Positions 16,902 through 26,352 are shown, numbered from the stretch's first letter. The stretch is DNA of 64,000 nt from Betaproteobacteria bacterium (GCA_016234705.1 JACRAS010000008.1:1-64000), one strand, 5' to 3'. Program-made: numbers and translations. Notes: generated by a model from the sequence alone, not told the origin.

Positions 16902-17846
16902 ATGTTCGAAGCTTTGAAAAATCTGTTCGCACGGCCACCCGGCGGCAAAGGCGCGGCCAGGCTGGTACTCAACGTCGGCGGCGGCGGCAAAAGCGTCGCG
17001 CTGCCGCCGCATTTCCAGGGCTGGGAGCAACTGCTGCTCGACATCGATCCGCGCGTAGGCGCGGACCTGGTGTGCGATGCGCGCGCGTTGCGCGAGAGCG
17101 CCGCGGCAAACTCCTTCGACGCTATCTACTGCTCGCACAACCTCGAGCACTATTACCCGCATGACGTCGACAAAGTGCCGCACGAGATCATTGTCATCGG
17201 CGACGCGCGCGCGCTCGCCGAGGGCTACAACCGGGCGCTCGGCCAAGCGCGCCACGATATCGTGTTGCTCGCGCATGACGACGCCAGCATACTCCGCCCG
17301 GATTTCGCCGCGCGCCTGCTGCGCGGGATGAGCCACCACGACCTCGTCGGCGTTGCCGGAACGCGCAAGCTCGCCGGCGGCGCCTGGTTTTCTGCCGGCT
17401 ACCCGCACCTCGCCGGCCAGATCGGCATGCCCACGGGCGATGGCGGCTACGGCATGACCCTGTATGACGTTATGGAACGCGAAACGAAAGGACTGCAGGC
17501 GCTAGACGGGCTCCTGCTCGCGACCCGGCGCGAAACCGCGCTGCGCTTGGGGTTCGACGAGGCCACGTTCGAAGGCTGGCATCTCTACGATCTCGACTTC
17601 AGCCTGCGCGCCTCGCAGGAAGGCCTCGACTGCGCCACCTGCAACGACATCCTCGTCGTGCGCGACCCCCAAGGCAGCTACGACGAGCATTGGCTCAAAT
17701 ACTCGCAGCGCTTCCTCGACAAGCACAAGATCCGCCTGGGACCGATGCAGAGCGTGTTTTTCAAGCCGGAACTGGTTTCGCTGGCCTTGCGCTCGGCCGA
17801 GGAATGGCGGCTGCTGACCCTGCATTTGATTGGCGGCGACAACTGA
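16902..17846 (+). CDS. Chimeric protein: methyltransferase N-terminus fused in frame to a glycosyltransferase
   Basis: The 314-aa product appears to be made of two incomplete domains. Residues 20-92 match the first half of a class I SAM-dependent methyltransferase (LVLNVGGGGKS, LLLDIDPRVGADLVCDAR, FDAIYCSHNLEHYYPHDV), which stops before the second half of the Rossmann fold. From about residue 93 the sequence changes to a family-2-like glycosyltransferase: DARALAEGYNRALG, VLLAHDDASILRPDFAARLL with a DxD-type HDD at 125-127, LDGLLLATRRE, FDEATFEGWHLYDLDFS and a C-terminal HWLKYSQRFLDKHK. The N-terminal strand of the glycosyltransferase is also missing. An in-frame deletion between adjacent genes or domains would explain this. 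GT activity is uncertain. Confidence 0.75.
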   Translation: MFEALKNLFARPPGGKGAARLVLNVGGGGKSVALPPHFQGWEQLLLDIDPRVGADLVCDARALRESAAANSFDAIYCSHNLEHYYPHDVDKVPHEIIVIGDARALAEGYNRALGQARHDIVLLAHDDASILRPDFAARLLRGMSHHDLVGVAGTRKLAGGAWFSAGYPHLAGQIGMPTGDGGYGMTLYDVMERETKGLQALDGLLLATRRETALRLGFDEATFEGWHLYDLDFSLRASQEGLDCATCNDILVVRDPQGSYDEHWLKYSQRFLDKHKIRLGPMQSVFFKPELVSLALRSAEEWRLLTLHLIGGDN

Positions 17847-17851
17847 CGCCT

Positions 17852-17890
17852 CGCGGGATGAGCGGCGCAAAGCGCTCGCTCCATCCCGCG
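17852..17890. terminator. Bidirectional hairpin between convergent genes
   Basis: CGCGGGATG at 17852-17860 pairs with CATCCCGCG at 17882-17890, continued inward by AGCG/CGCT and a GCGC-AAA-GCGC tip. It lies between the convergent chimera gene and the ychF-like gene, where a shared terminator is expected, although there is no long T-tract. Confidence 0.5.
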
Positions 17891-17930
17891 GAGACAAACC
17901 GGCGCGCGCGACAGATCGCGTCCGGCTTTA

Positions 17931-18989
17931 TCAGACGTTGAAACGGAAGTGTACGATGTCCCCGTCCTGCACCACGTACTCGCGCCCTTCCAGCCGGTAC
18001 TTTCCGGCCTTCTTGGCCGCGGCCTCGCTGCCGAGTGCCATGAAGTCGGCGTAAGCGATGACCTCGGCGCGGATGAAGCCCTTCTCGATGTCGGCGTGCA
18101 CGGCGCCGGCGGCGCGGGCGGCCGGGGTGCCGCGGCGGATGGTCCAGGCGCGGCACTCGTCCTCGCCGGTGGTGAGAAAGCTGACCAGCCCGAGGGCCAG
18201 GTAGACCTCCCGGACCATGATGTCGAGAACCGGCTCCCGCACACCGAGCATCTCGCGGAAGTCTTTCCGCTCCACCTCTGGCATCGCCTGGATCTCGCCC
18301 TCGGACTTGGCGCAACATGCGAACGTCGGGACGCCGGCTACGGGCAGGCGGAAGCGCGCCAGGACCTCCGCCGTCGGTTTCGGAATGTCGTCCTCGCCCA
18401 CGTTGACCATGGCCAGAATGGGACGCGCCGTCAGGAAAGCGTAAGTCCGCAGTTCGGGACGGGCCGCGAGGTTCGCATCTTCGTAGATGCGCTGGCCGTT
18501 ATCGAGGATCTTGTGGCAACGATTGAGTGCGTCGCGCTCGTCGCCCGGCATACCGGGCTTACCCTTCTTGTGCTCGAGGTCGTCACGTTCGAGGCGCGTC
18601 TCGACCAGCATCTGGTCAGCCAGGATCATTTCGGACAGCAACGTGTCGAAGTCCGCGCGCGGGTTGTTCAGGCCCTCCTCATCGAAGGCACGCACGACGA
18701 GCAGGAACGCGTCCATCGGCTTCACCAGATTCAGGAAGCCGACGTCCAGGGCCGACTTGTTCGCCTTTCTCTCGTCCTTGTGAGGGGCGTGCGCCTCGAC
18801 CAGCTCGATGGCGGCGTGAGTCGTCTTCTTGGGCCGGTACATCCCGGACAGTTTGTCGACGCGTGCGTCCGGGACCTTCACCGTGCCGAGCGTGATCCCG
18901 GCCTTCTCGCGGCCCGGCTCGATGCCGGTCAGGGCCGTGAACAGGGATGTCTTGCCGCTCTGGGGAAGACCGACGAGTGCGACTTTCAT
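17931..18989 (-). CDS. Divergent YchF/OLA1-family ATPase (DUF933)
   Basis: The 352-aa P-loop protein has G1 GLPQSGKTSLFTAL, then VPDARVDKLSGMY, a G3-like FLNLVKP, a G4-like MVNVGEDD (NxxE, the OLA1/YchF signature favouring ATP) and a C-terminal TGS/DUF933 region with GEDECRAWTIRRGTPAARAAG and DIEKGFIRAEVIAYADF. It sits downstream of pth, exactly where betaproteobacteria carry ychF. However, canonical YchF starts with [20 protein letters not shown]; here the G1 is PQSGKT and the following switch region differs. It looks like a distant subfamily occupying the ychF locus, either a replacement or a paralogue. Expected role: translation or redox-linked ATPase. Confidence 0.8.
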   Translation of the reverse strand: MKVALVGLPQSGKTSLFTALTGIEPGREKAGITLGTVKVPDARVDKLSGMYRPKKTTHAAIELVEAHAPHKDERKANKSALDVGFLNLVKPMDAFLLVVRAFDEEGLNNPRADFDTLLSEMILADQMLVETRLERDDLEHKKGKPGMPGDERDALNRCHKILDNGQRIYEDANLAARPELRTYAFLTARPILAMVNVGEDDIPKPTAEVLARFRLPVAGVPTFACCAKSEGEIQAMPEVERKDFREMLGVREPVLDIMVREVYLALGLVSFLTTGEDECRAWTIRRGTPAARAAGAVHADIEKGFIRAEVIAYADFMALGSEAAAKKAGKYRLEGREYVVQDGDIVHFRFNV

Positions 18990-19077
18990 TGGGTTCCTTT
19001 CTTCTGCGACTCAAGTGATTCCGGGGGATCGGGATGAACAAAGGGGCTCTAAGGCTGCCTTGTTCAATTCGCACTGC

Positions 19078-19692
19078 TCAGCTTGCGCCATCCGGTGCTT
19101 GAGGCTTGGGTTTGGTGTGCAGCTTGTGCATCGCCGCCGCCATCTTATCCGCGAGGATCAGGTCGAACACGGCGACGCCGCGGTCGATCACCGCGTCTAT
19201 CAGGGCCCGCTCTTCCTTGCCTGGCGGGTGCAGCACGAAATCGACCACCTCCTGCTCGCTCGCGGCAACATCGCGCGGATGGCCGATGCCGATGCGCAAG
19301 CGCCAGAAATCCGCCGTGCCGAGCTTCTCGATGATGTCCCTCAGGCCGTTGTGGCCCGCGTGGCCGCCGCCCTGCTTGATTTTCACGCCCCCCGGCGGCA
19401 GATCGAGCTCGTCGTGCACCACCAGGATCTCGTCGGCGGCAATCTTGCGGAACTGCGCAAATGCGCCCACCGCGGATCCGGATTCGTTCATCCAGGTCTG
19501 GGGAAGCAGCAGCCACGCCTGGCCGGTTGCGGTCTCGAGTTTAGCCACCAGCGCGTGAAACTTCGGTTCCTTTCTTGGGGTGAGCCGGTGCTGCGCGGCC
19601 AGCCGCTCCGCCAGCCAGAAACCGGCATTGTGGCGAGTGCGCTCGTACTTCTTGCCCGGGTTGCCCAGGCCGACGATGAGTTTGACCGGCAT
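19078..19692 (-). CDS. pth: Peptidyl-tRNA hydrolase
   Basis: Pth recycles peptidyl-tRNA that drops off ribosomes. The 204-aa protein has GLGNPGKKYERTRHNAGFW with the catalytic His, VHDELDLPPGG with the supporting Asp, and GGGHAGHNGLRDI. Length is normal. It follows rplY by about 70 nt on the same strand, the usual rplY-pth pair. Confidence 0.96.
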   Translation of the reverse strand: MPVKLIVGLGNPGKKYERTRHNAGFWLAERLAAQHRLTPRKEPKFHALVAKLETATGQAWLLLPQTWMNESGSAVGAFAQFRKIAADEILVVHDELDLPPGGVKIKQGGGHAGHNGLRDIIEKLGTADFWRLRIGIGHPRDVAASEQEVVDFVLHPPGKEERALIDAVIDRGVAVFDLILADKMAAAMHKLHTKPKPQAPDGAS

Positions 19693-19763
19693 CTTGGCGC
19701 CGCTCTAGAAAAACAGGCAGAGGCCAGCGCCTCTGCCTATTCTCGAAGCGGACAAGCGGTTTA

Positions 19764-20498
19764 CTACCTCTTGTCCGATTTCTCTGACTTCTTCTCGCCC
19801 TTGTCCCTGCCCTTGTCCCCGCTCGTTTCCGCAGCGGCCGGTTCGGCGGACTGCTTGGTGGTGGGAACTTCAGCAGCCGACGGTATGGCTTCGGCCGCAG
19901 CAGCGGCATCGGCCGCTTCGTCCGCCACCTGCGCGCGCGGGATCTGCACCACCGCAACAGACGGGTTATCGTTGCCGTGCAGGATCGCCTCCACGCCTTT
20001 GGGGAGCTGCAGATCCTTGACGTGGACGGTGTTGCCGAGCGCCATGTCCTTCAGGTCCACCTCGATGAACTCCGGCAGGTCCGCCGGCAGGCAGCGGATC
20101 TCGAGGTCGCTCATGACGTGGCTGACGATACCGCCCGACAGTTTCACGCCCGGCGACTGTTCGGCGTTGATAAAGTGCAGCGGCACCTTCATCTGGATTT
20201 GCACGTCGGCCAGGACGCGCTGGAAATCGATGTGCTGGACCTCGAGCCTGAACGGATGCATGTTGACCGAGCGCAACAGCACCTGCTCCTTCGCACCCTC
20301 GAGATTGAGCGTCAGGACGGAAGCGTGGAAAGCCTCCTGCCGCAGTTGGTGGTGCAGCGCGTTGTGATCGAGCTCGATTACGACCGCGGGCTGATTGCCC
20401 CCGTAGACGATGCCGGGGGTCTTGCCATCACGGCGCAGGCGGCGGCTCGCTCCGGTGCCCTGCTTGGTGCGCTTTTGCGCGTTGACTTCGATTTGCAT
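19764..20498 (-). CDS. rplY: 50S ribosomal protein L25/general stress protein Ctc
   Basis: The 244-aa product is the long (Ctc) form: an L25 domain ([20 protein letters not shown], residues 1-95) binding 5S rRNA, then the TL5/Ctc C-terminal beta domain to about 190. An Ala/Glu/Lys-rich tail ends in a run of Lys, Asp and Ser. The tail is low complexity and variable in the family. Gene order prs-rplY-pth matches betaproteobacteria. Confidence 0.95.
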   Translation of the reverse strand: MQIEVNAQKRTKQGTGASRRLRRDGKTPGIVYGGNQPAVVIELDHNALHHQLRQEAFHASVLTLNLEGAKEQVLLRSVNMHPFRLEVQHIDFQRVLADVQIQMKVPLHFINAEQSPGVKLSGGIVSHVMSDLEIRCLPADLPEFIEVDLKDMALGNTVHVKDLQLPKGVEAILHGNDNPSVAVVQIPRAQVADEAADAAAAAEAIPSAAEVPTTKQSAEPAAAETSGDKGRDKGEKKSEKSDKR

Positions 20499-20577
20499 GT
20501 TGCACTCCTGGTTATGGCGGCCCCGCGACCAGGTACCGCCGTTTGAAAAACTGGAATTCGTATCTAGGCTATGTTCT

Positions 20578-21528
20578 TTACTCGCTGAACAATGAACTCA
20601 CCGAGTCCTCGTTGCTGATGCGCAGTATCGTCTCGGCCAGCAGGTCGACGACGGAAAGCACGCGTATCTTGCTGCACTGCTTCGCGTCCTCGCGCAGCGG
20701 TATGGAGTCGGTGACGACCACTTCGTCCAGCGCCGAATTGGCGATGCGTTCCACCGCCCCGCCCGAGAGCACCGGGTGGGTGCAGTAGGCGAGCACCTTG
20801 ACCGCGCCCTCGCTCTTGAGCGCCTGCGCCGCCTTGGCCAGAGTGCCGGCGGTGTCCACCATGTCATCCATGATGACGCAGGTGCGGCCCTTGACGTCAC
20901 CGATGATGTTCATCATCTCGGCCACGTTCGCCTTGGGGCGGCGCTTGTCGATAATGGCCAGGTCCGATTCCAGGCGCTTGGCCAGCGCGCGTGCGCGCAC
21001 CACGCCGCCGACGTCGGGCGAGACCACCAGCAGGTCCTCGTAGCCGTGCTTCCACAAATCGCCCAGAAGGATGGGCGCGGCGTAGATGTTGTCCACCGGC
21101 ACGTCGAAAAATCCCTGAATCTGGTCGGCGTGCAGATCCATGGTGAGCACCCGGTCCACGCCCACCGCTTCGAGCATGTTCGCCACCACCTTGGAGCTGA
21201 TGGCCACGCGCGCCGAGCGCGGCCGGCGGTCCTGGCGCGCGTAGCCGAAATACGGGATCGCGGCGGTGACTCGCGCAGCCGAGGCGCGCTTCAGCGCATC
21301 GATCATGATCAGAATTTCCATCAAATTGTCGTTGGTGGGCGTGCAGGTGGATTGCAGTACGAAACAGTCCCTGCCGCGCACGTTCTCCATCAACTCGATC
21401 ATCACCTCGCCGTCGGAAAAGCGGCCGACGCTGGCGCTGCCCAGGGGAATATTGAGGCGTTTTGCCACCGCAGCAGCCAATTGCGGATTGGCGCTGCCAG
21501 CAAAAATCATCAGGTGATCGTAGGCCAT
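20578..21528 (-). CDS. prs: Ribose-phosphate pyrophosphokinase
   Basis: Prs makes PRPP from ribose 5-phosphate and ATP. The 316-aa protein has the class I motifs: [14 protein letters not shown], the divalent-cation site [14 protein letters not shown], the flexible loop [11 protein letters not shown] and the PRPP loop [13 protein letters not shown]. It is followed by rplY and preceded by tRNA-Gln and ispE, with an unusual CTAG-rich repeat just upstream of its start. Confidence 0.97.
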   Translation of the reverse strand: MAYDHLMIFAGSANPQLAAAVAKRLNIPLGSASVGRFSDGEVMIELMENVRGRDCFVLQSTCTPTNDNLMEILIMIDALKRASAARVTAAIPYFGYARQDRRPRSARVAISSKVVANMLEAVGVDRVLTMDLHADQIQGFFDVPVDNIYAAPILLGDLWKHGYEDLLVVSPDVGGVVRARALAKRLESDLAIIDKRRPKANVAEMMNIIGDVKGRTCVIMDDMVDTAGTLAKAAQALKSEGAVKVLAYCTHPVLSGGAVERIANSALDEVVVTDSIPLREDAKQCSKIRVLSVVDLLAETILRISNEDSVSSLFSE

Positions 21529-21534
21529 CTAGAT

Positions 21535-21650
21535 ACTGGAAACTAGATACTAGAAACTAGAAACTAGATTCCCGTGCTCCCTTTGTCATTCGTCATAACC
21601 GGCCGCACATGCGGTTTTTCTAGTCTCTAGTTTCTAGATACTAGTTGCTA
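21535..21650. repeat. Two arrays of CTAG heptamers in opposed orientation
   Basis: Starting at the prs start codon, CTAG occurs every 7 bp with AAA/ATA-type spacers: array 1 at about 21538-21570 (five CTAG; one further unit reads CTGG), array 2 at about 21620-21651 (five CTAG). The arrays are near-inverted copies around a 50-bp core with a small CCGCACATGCGG palindrome. CTAG is normally scarce in proteobacterial DNA. Confidence 0.8.
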
Positions 21651-21652
21651 GC

Positions 21653-21727
21653 TGGCTGGGGAGGTAGGGATCGAACCTACGAATGCCGGAATCAAAATCC
21701 GGTGCCTTACCACTTGGCGACTCCCCA
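21653..21727 (-). tRNA. tRNA-Gln (TTG anticodon)
   Basis: This is a 75-nt tRNA on the minus strand including the encoded CCA. The acceptor TGGGGAG pairs with CTCCCCA, the D-arm is CGCCAAGTGGTAAGGC, the anticodon stem-loop CCGGATTTTGATTCCGG places TTG at 34-36, and the T-arm is GTAGGTTCGATCCCTAC. It sits 4 nt downstream of ispE, the usual place, and may be transcribed with ispE. Confidence 0.96.
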
Positions 21728-21731
21728 AACT

Positions 21732-22586
21732 CTAATCGGTCAACCCATGCAGCGGATGACGCTCCAAGCCCCGCGCCACGAAACCCCGCATCGTCGGCGG
21801 AAGCGCGGCTTGCGCCGCGCACGCCTCGGACTGTGTGGAAAACTCGGCGAACACGCAGGCGCCGGAACCGCTCATGCGCGCCTCGCCATGCTGCTTCAGC
21901 CAGGCCAGATGGAGCGCCACTTCAGGATAGCGTTTGCTCACCACGGGCTCTAGGTCATTACGCAAGCTGCGTTGTTTAAGCCCATCGAAAAAGGCCGTAA
22001 TTTTGATTGGTTTTGTGTCCCGTGTCAATTCGGGAGCGGCGAAAACCGCTGCGGTAGGCACTTCGACCGGGGGCACCAGCACCAGATACCAGGCGACCGG
22101 AAGCGCCAACTGCGTCAGCTGCTCGCCCACGCCTTCGGCAAAAGCATTCTCGCCAAACACGAACACCGGCACATCGGCGCCCAGTTTGAGCGCCAGTTGC
22201 TGCAACTCCCCGCGTTTCAGGCCCAGCCGCCACAGGTGATTGAGCGCAACAAGCGTAGTGGCCGCGTCCGAACTGCCGCCGCCCAGCCCGCCGCCCATGG
22301 GGATGCGTTTATCCAGTTCGATTTCGATGCCACCGCGATGCCCGGTCGCGTACTTGAGCAGGGCCGCTGCGCGCAGGCACAGGTCCCGCTCCGGCGGCAC
22401 GCCCGCGAGCGGCCGCCGAAGCGTGACTTTGCCGTCGGCGCGCGCGGTGAAGCGCAGCGTATCGGCCAGATCGATCAGCCGGAATGCGGTCTGCAGGCTG
22501 TGATAGCCGTCGGCGCGACGCCCGGTGACATGCAGAAAAAGATTGAGCTTCGCCGGCGCGGGCCAGACCTGCTGCCAACTACTCAC
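21732..22586 (-). CDS. ispE: 4-diphosphocytidyl-2-C-methyl-D-erythritol kinase
   Basis: IspE phosphorylates CDP-ME in the MEP isoprenoid pathway. It is a GHMP kinase with PAPAKLNLFLHVTGRRADGYH (active-site Lys), the ATP loop PMGGGLGGGSSDAAT and a C-terminal RMSGSGACVFAEF glycine loop. I chose the GTG at 22586 over an ATG at 22601 because GGAGGGG lies 8 nt before the GTG and it overlaps the lolB stop as GTGA. Product about 284 aa. Confidence 0.94.
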   Translation of the reverse strand: MSSWQQVWPAPAKLNLFLHVTGRRADGYHSLQTAFRLIDLADTLRFTARADGKVTLRRPLAGVPPERDLCLRAAALLKYATGHRGGIEIELDKRIPMGGGLGGGSSDAATTLVALNHLWRLGLKRGELQQLALKLGADVPVFVFGENAFAEGVGEQLTQLALPVAWYLVLVPPVEVPTAAVFAAPELTRDTKPIKITAFFDGLKQRSLRNDLEPVVSKRYPEVALHLAWLKQHGEARMSGSGACVFAEFSTQSEACAAQAALPPTMRGFVARGLERHPLHGLTD

Positions 22587-23134
22587 GGCAGGCCCCTCCA
22601 CTGGTCGATCACGAGGCGGAGCTCTACGTCCTGGCGCGACATGCGCAGCTTCGAGGGCAGGCCGTTCTCGCGCGCATATTCGAGGAACTCCACCAGCCAG
22701 CCGGATTGCCTCAACTGTGTGAGGCGTTGCGAGCCGTCGACTTGGGTTTGCGCCGGCGCACCAGCGGCCGGGCGGCCGCGCACCCAGTCTGGCATGCCTG
22801 CGAACGGCAGGCGCCAGCCCAGCACCTGCTCGGTCAGCGACTCGACGTCGCTCGCCTGGTACAGTTTTTGGTCGGATGTGGTCAGGCTCGCCACGGCGTC
22901 GCGCCAGACGATACGCGCCACGCCCTGTCCCAACGGGGCCGAAAACAGCAGCTCATCGCTCGCCGCGTCATGCTGCCAGGTGATTCTGCCGCTCGCCGCC
23001 TCGGTGCCGAATTTCACCGACACCCGGCCGGAAAGATAGAATGCGTCGCCTATGGGTCCGGCAGGCGCAGGCTGCTCCTCGATCGCGGCGCATCCGGCAA
23101 TCAGCAGACAGGCCCAGAAAAGTGCGCATCGCAT
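22583..23134 (-). CDS. lolB: Outer-membrane lipoprotein receptor LolB
   Basis: LolB receives lipoproteins from LolA and inserts them into the outer membrane. The 183-aa product has a lipobox LLIAGCAA, then LSGRVSVKFG and a beta-rich LolA/B-like body with the WRLPFAGMPDW loop near 110, comparable to the hydrophobic loop needed for membrane insertion. It lies between the TPR lipoprotein gene and ispE, overlapping ispE's start. Confidence 0.9.
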   Translation of the reverse strand: MRCALFWACLLIAGCAAIEEQPAPAGPIGDAFYLSGRVSVKFGTEAASGRITWQHDAASDELLFSAPLGQGVARIVWRDAVASLTTSDQKLYQASDVESLTEQVLGWRLPFAGMPDWVRGRPAAGAPAQTQVDGSQRLTQLRQSGWLVEFLEYARENGLPSKLRMSRQDVELRLVIDQWRGLP

Positions 23135-23239
23135 AGCGAAGACTTCGAATCTCGGGCTAGTGTCTTGTACGCGTCAAATGCTGACAGAATTGGCGAAGAT
23201 GCAGATTCATAGGGCGAGATCGCGTCCGCGGGGGGATTT

Positions 23240-23286
23240 ACAAGGGGGGGTGCACCCCCCCTTGTTCGTTGGAAAAGAGCTTTTCC
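23240..23286 (-). repeat. Bipartite hairpin element, copy C
   Basis: A perfect 26-bp palindrome with seven G then seven C around TGCA (23240-23265) is followed after 5 nt by GGAAAAG-AG-CTTTTCC (23271-23286). On the minus strand the order is TPR gene stop, A/T-stem hairpin, G/C hairpin, TTGTAAA, lolB upstream region. That is the same arrangement as copies A and B, though the stems share little sequence. Confidence 0.6.
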
Positions 23287-23325
23287 CCAAGCGGAGATAC
23301 CGTGCTTGCATCCGGCATATACAGA

Positions 23326-25122
23326 TTAAGGCCTGAAGCGCTTGATGGTGCTGGTGAGGGCGTCGTTGCCCGGTGTTTTTTGCGTTGCCTCGAGCCAGAT
23401 CTTTTCGGCCTCGCTGCGCTCGCCCGCTACCCACAGCACCTCGCCCAAATGAGCCGCAATCTCCGGGTCGGGTCGCGCGGCGTAGGCTTTGCGCAGGTAC
23501 TCGAGCGCCTGCTTGTGCTTACCCATGCGATACATCAGCCAGCCCATGCTGTCGATAATGAACGGGTCGTCCGGCGCGAGCTGCAGCGCCTTCTCCAGCA
23601 GCCCCTGCGCCTCGGGCAGGCGCAGGTTACGATCGGCAAGCGAATAGCCGAGCGCATTGTAGGCATGCGCATGGCCGGGTTGCAGGCCGATCAGTTTCTT
23701 CAGATTAGTCTCGAGCAGGTCGACGCGCTCGAGCTTTTCCGCCAGCATGGCGTAGTCGTAAAGCAGCTCGGGTTGATTGGGCATGCCCTGAAGCGCGTTG
23801 CCGATCAGATCGAAGGCCTGGCGCGGCTGGTTGGCATCGCGCAGCAACTGCGCCTCGGTCAACAACAACTGCACCCGCGCCTGCTCGCCGTTGACCTCTA
23901 TTTGGCGCAAGTGCGCGCGCGCCGCTTCCAGCTTGCCTTGTTTGCCGAGCACCAGGGCATGGCGTATTTGCGCCTTCAGATACTGCTCGCCACCCGCCAC
24001 TTCATCGTACCAACGCAGCGCCTCCGGGTAATTTTTCTGTTCTTCGGCGATCTGGCCCAGGTACAGGCGCGCCGTGTTCTTGTCGCGGTAGGGCAGCACC
24101 AGCAGGCGCTTGAAGTTTGCTTCCGCCAGAGCGTAGTCCTCGAGCTGCAGCGACAGCACGCCGACGGCAAAGACTACGTCGATGTTATCGGGAAAATCCT
24201 TGGACAGGGCCTGGAATTCGGCGCGCGCCTCGGTGTGCTTGCGCTCCGCCACCAGGACGCGCGCATAACTCATGCGCACTTCCCGCGCCTTGGGGTAGCG
24301 TTCGAGGAAAGCGGCGAGGCGCTTAAGCGCCAGCGCATTCGACTGGCGTTGCAGCAGTTGCGCCTCGAGCAGCGCCGGCAGATCCCAGTCCGGCTTGAGC
24401 CTGGATGCGGCGCGCACCTCGGCCAGGGCGAGCTCGCTTTGCTCAGCGGCGATCGCCGCCTGGGCCACGGCAAAATGCGCCTGCGCAAGCTCGGGGTAAG
24501 GTTGCGCCAGCTGTTGCACCAGCTTCAGGGTCAAGACCTTGTCCTGACTATTGGCGAGCAGGCGCGAGAGTTGCAGGAAGCCGTCGCCGGCGTTGCTGCC
24601 ATCGGCGACGAAAAGCTTCTGCAGATAGGGCAGCGCTTCGTCGTGGCGCTTGGTGTTGATCAGCAGGCCGGTGAGCGTTTGCAGCGCCTGCATCGAGGAC
24701 GATTCTGTTTCATACCAGATCCTGGCAGCCTCGATCGCGGCGTTGGGCATGCGCGCGTACAAAGCGACCTCGGCCGCGCGCTTGGCGATGCGCGGATCGC
24801 GCGTGCGCTTGGCGAGGTCCGCGTAAGCCTGTGCCGACAGGCCGATGGAGCCGCGCTGCCCGGCGATTTCCGCGAGCAGATACTCGTACAGCACCGCCTC
24901 GGTCAGCTCCTGATTCGGCAGTTCCGGCTTGGGAGCGGGGGGCAGTGCGGCAGTTGCCTTGGATTCAGACTGATTGGGTTCGCCCTGATTGACTACCGCT
25001 TCGGCCGCGGGCTTCGCCTGCTCCTGCACCGGCGTTTGCGCGCAGGCAGCAAGCAGCAAGCCCAAGCCTGCAACCAGGAACAGACGAACAAAGGAAGGGG
25101 CGGCAAGACGCGGAAACGACAT
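23326..25122 (-). CDS. TPR-repeat lipoprotein
   Basis: The 598-aa protein starts with a lipoprotein signal (LGLLLAACAQ). A low-complexity stretch of about 50 residues is followed by more than a dozen TPR-like helical pairs, for example QAYADLAKRTRDPRIAKRAAEVA, FKRLLVLPYRDKNTARLYLGQIAE and the C-terminal YNALGYSLADRNLRLPEAQGLLEKAL. The family is conserved upstream of lolB and ispE and divergent from mutM in betaproteobacteria, and probably acts as an envelope scaffold. No enzyme motif is present. Confidence 0.88.
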   Translation of the reverse strand: MSFPRLAAPSFVRLFLVAGLGLLLAACAQTPVQEQAKPAAEAVVNQGEPNQSESKATAALPPAPKPELPNQELTEAVLYEYLLAEIAGQRGSIGLSAQAYADLAKRTRDPRIAKRAAEVALYARMPNAAIEAARIWYETESSSMQALQTLTGLLINTKRHDEALPYLQKLFVADGSNAGDGFLQLSRLLANSQDKVLTLKLVQQLAQPYPELAQAHFAVAQAAIAAEQSELALAEVRAASRLKPDWDLPALLEAQLLQRQSNALALKRLAAFLERYPKAREVRMSYARVLVAERKHTEARAEFQALSKDFPDNIDVVFAVGVLSLQLEDYALAEANFKRLLVLPYRDKNTARLYLGQIAEEQKNYPEALRWYDEVAGGEQYLKAQIRHALVLGKQGKLEAARAHLRQIEVNGEQARVQLLLTEAQLLRDANQPRQAFDLIGNALQGMPNQPELLYDYAMLAEKLERVDLLETNLKKLIGLQPGHAHAYNALGYSLADRNLRLPEAQGLLEKALQLAPDDPFIIDSMGWLMYRMGKHKQALEYLRKAYAARPDPEIAAHLGEVLWVAGERSEAEKIWLEATQKTPGNDALTSTIKRFRP

Positions 25123-25204
25123 GGTGGTGCGGATAGCTTAGCGTGGGAGGTACATATTAGGTATATTTGCCCGCCAGTACAAGAAAAACCGGTCCTGATA
25201 ACCC

Positions 25205-26029
25205 ATGCCAGAACTACCCGAAGTCGAGATCACGCGCCGCGGCATCGAGCCCTATCTCACCGGCAATGTCGTCACCGGCGTGCGCGTAAGCGAGCGCAAG
25301 CTGCGCTGGCCGATACCTTTCAATCTCGCCGCGCGCGTCACCGGCCGGCGCATCGCGCGCGTCGCGCGGCGCGGCAAGTACATTCTCATCGACTGCGCCG
25401 GAAACGGGCGCCCCGGCTGGTTGATCCTGCACCTCGGCATGTCGGGCAGCCTGCGCATCATGGGAAGCAAGGCCAAACCGCAGCGGCACGATCATTTCGA
25501 CCTGCTGCTGGGCAAACGGTTGATGCGCCTGCGCGACCCGCGCCGCTTCGGCGCCGTGCTATGGGAAGGAGGCGATATCGCGCGCCACCCCCTGCTCGCC
25601 GGCCTTGGCGCCGAGCCGCTGGAAGACGCGTTCACCGGAGGGGTCCTGCACGCGGCCACGCGCGCGCGCAAGGCGGCGGTCAAGCTCGTCTTGATGAACG
25701 CGAGCATTGTCGTCGGCGTCGGCAACATCTACGCCAACGAAAGCCTGTTCCACGCCCGCATCAATCCGCGCACTCCGGCAGGGCGGTTGTCACTCGCGCG
25801 CTACGAGGCGCTCGCGGCTGCAATCAAGTCGACGCTGAATGAGGCGCTGGCGGCCGGCGGCAGCAGCCTGCGCGATTTCGTCCACAGCGACGGCACTTCG
25901 GGCTATTTCCAGCAGCAGTACTACGTCTATGCCCGCGCCGGGCTGCCCTGCAGGAACTGCGGCACGACCATCCGCCAGTTTCGCCAGGGCCAGCGCTCCA
26001 GCTTTTACTGTCCCGTTTGCCAGAAATAG
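25205..26029 (+). CDS. mutM: Formamidopyrimidine-DNA glycosylase (Fpg/MutM)
   Basis: MutM removes 8-oxoguanine and FaPy lesions. The mature N-terminus [13 protein letters not shown] carries catalytic Pro and Glu. The H2TH region contains [19 protein letters not shown]. The C-terminal zinc finger is [24 protein letters not shown] (Cys4). The 274-aa length is normal. It is divergent from the TPR-lolB-ispE operon. Confidence 0.97.
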   Translation: MPELPEVEITRRGIEPYLTGNVVTGVRVSERKLRWPIPFNLAARVTGRRIARVARRGKYILIDCAGNGRPGWLILHLGMSGSLRIMGSKAKPQRHDHFDLLLGKRLMRLRDPRRFGAVLWEGGDIARHPLLAGLGAEPLEDAFTGGVLHAATRARKAAVKLVLMNASIVVGVGNIYANESLFHARINPRTPAGRLSLARYEALAAAIKSTLNEALAAGGSSLRDFVHSDGTSGYFQQQYYVYARAGLPCRNCGTTIRQFRQGQRSSFYCPVCQK

Positions 26030-26056
26030 CCGGATTTTCCGTTTCGAAACCGGATT

Positions 26057-26326
<270 letters not shown>

Positions 26327-26352
26327 CTATCCACAAAGAAGAAGCTTCAGCA

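Noticed and set aside
21535-21651. CRISPR array at the CTAG heptamers
   Set aside because: Units are 7 bp with 3-bp variable parts and opposed arrays; no repeat-spacer organisation.
23269-25842. An 857-codon plus-strand open frame
   Set aside because: It is the complement of the TPR lipoprotein gene and part of mutM in another frame; no recognisable domain and high Arg/Leu/Gln shadow composition.
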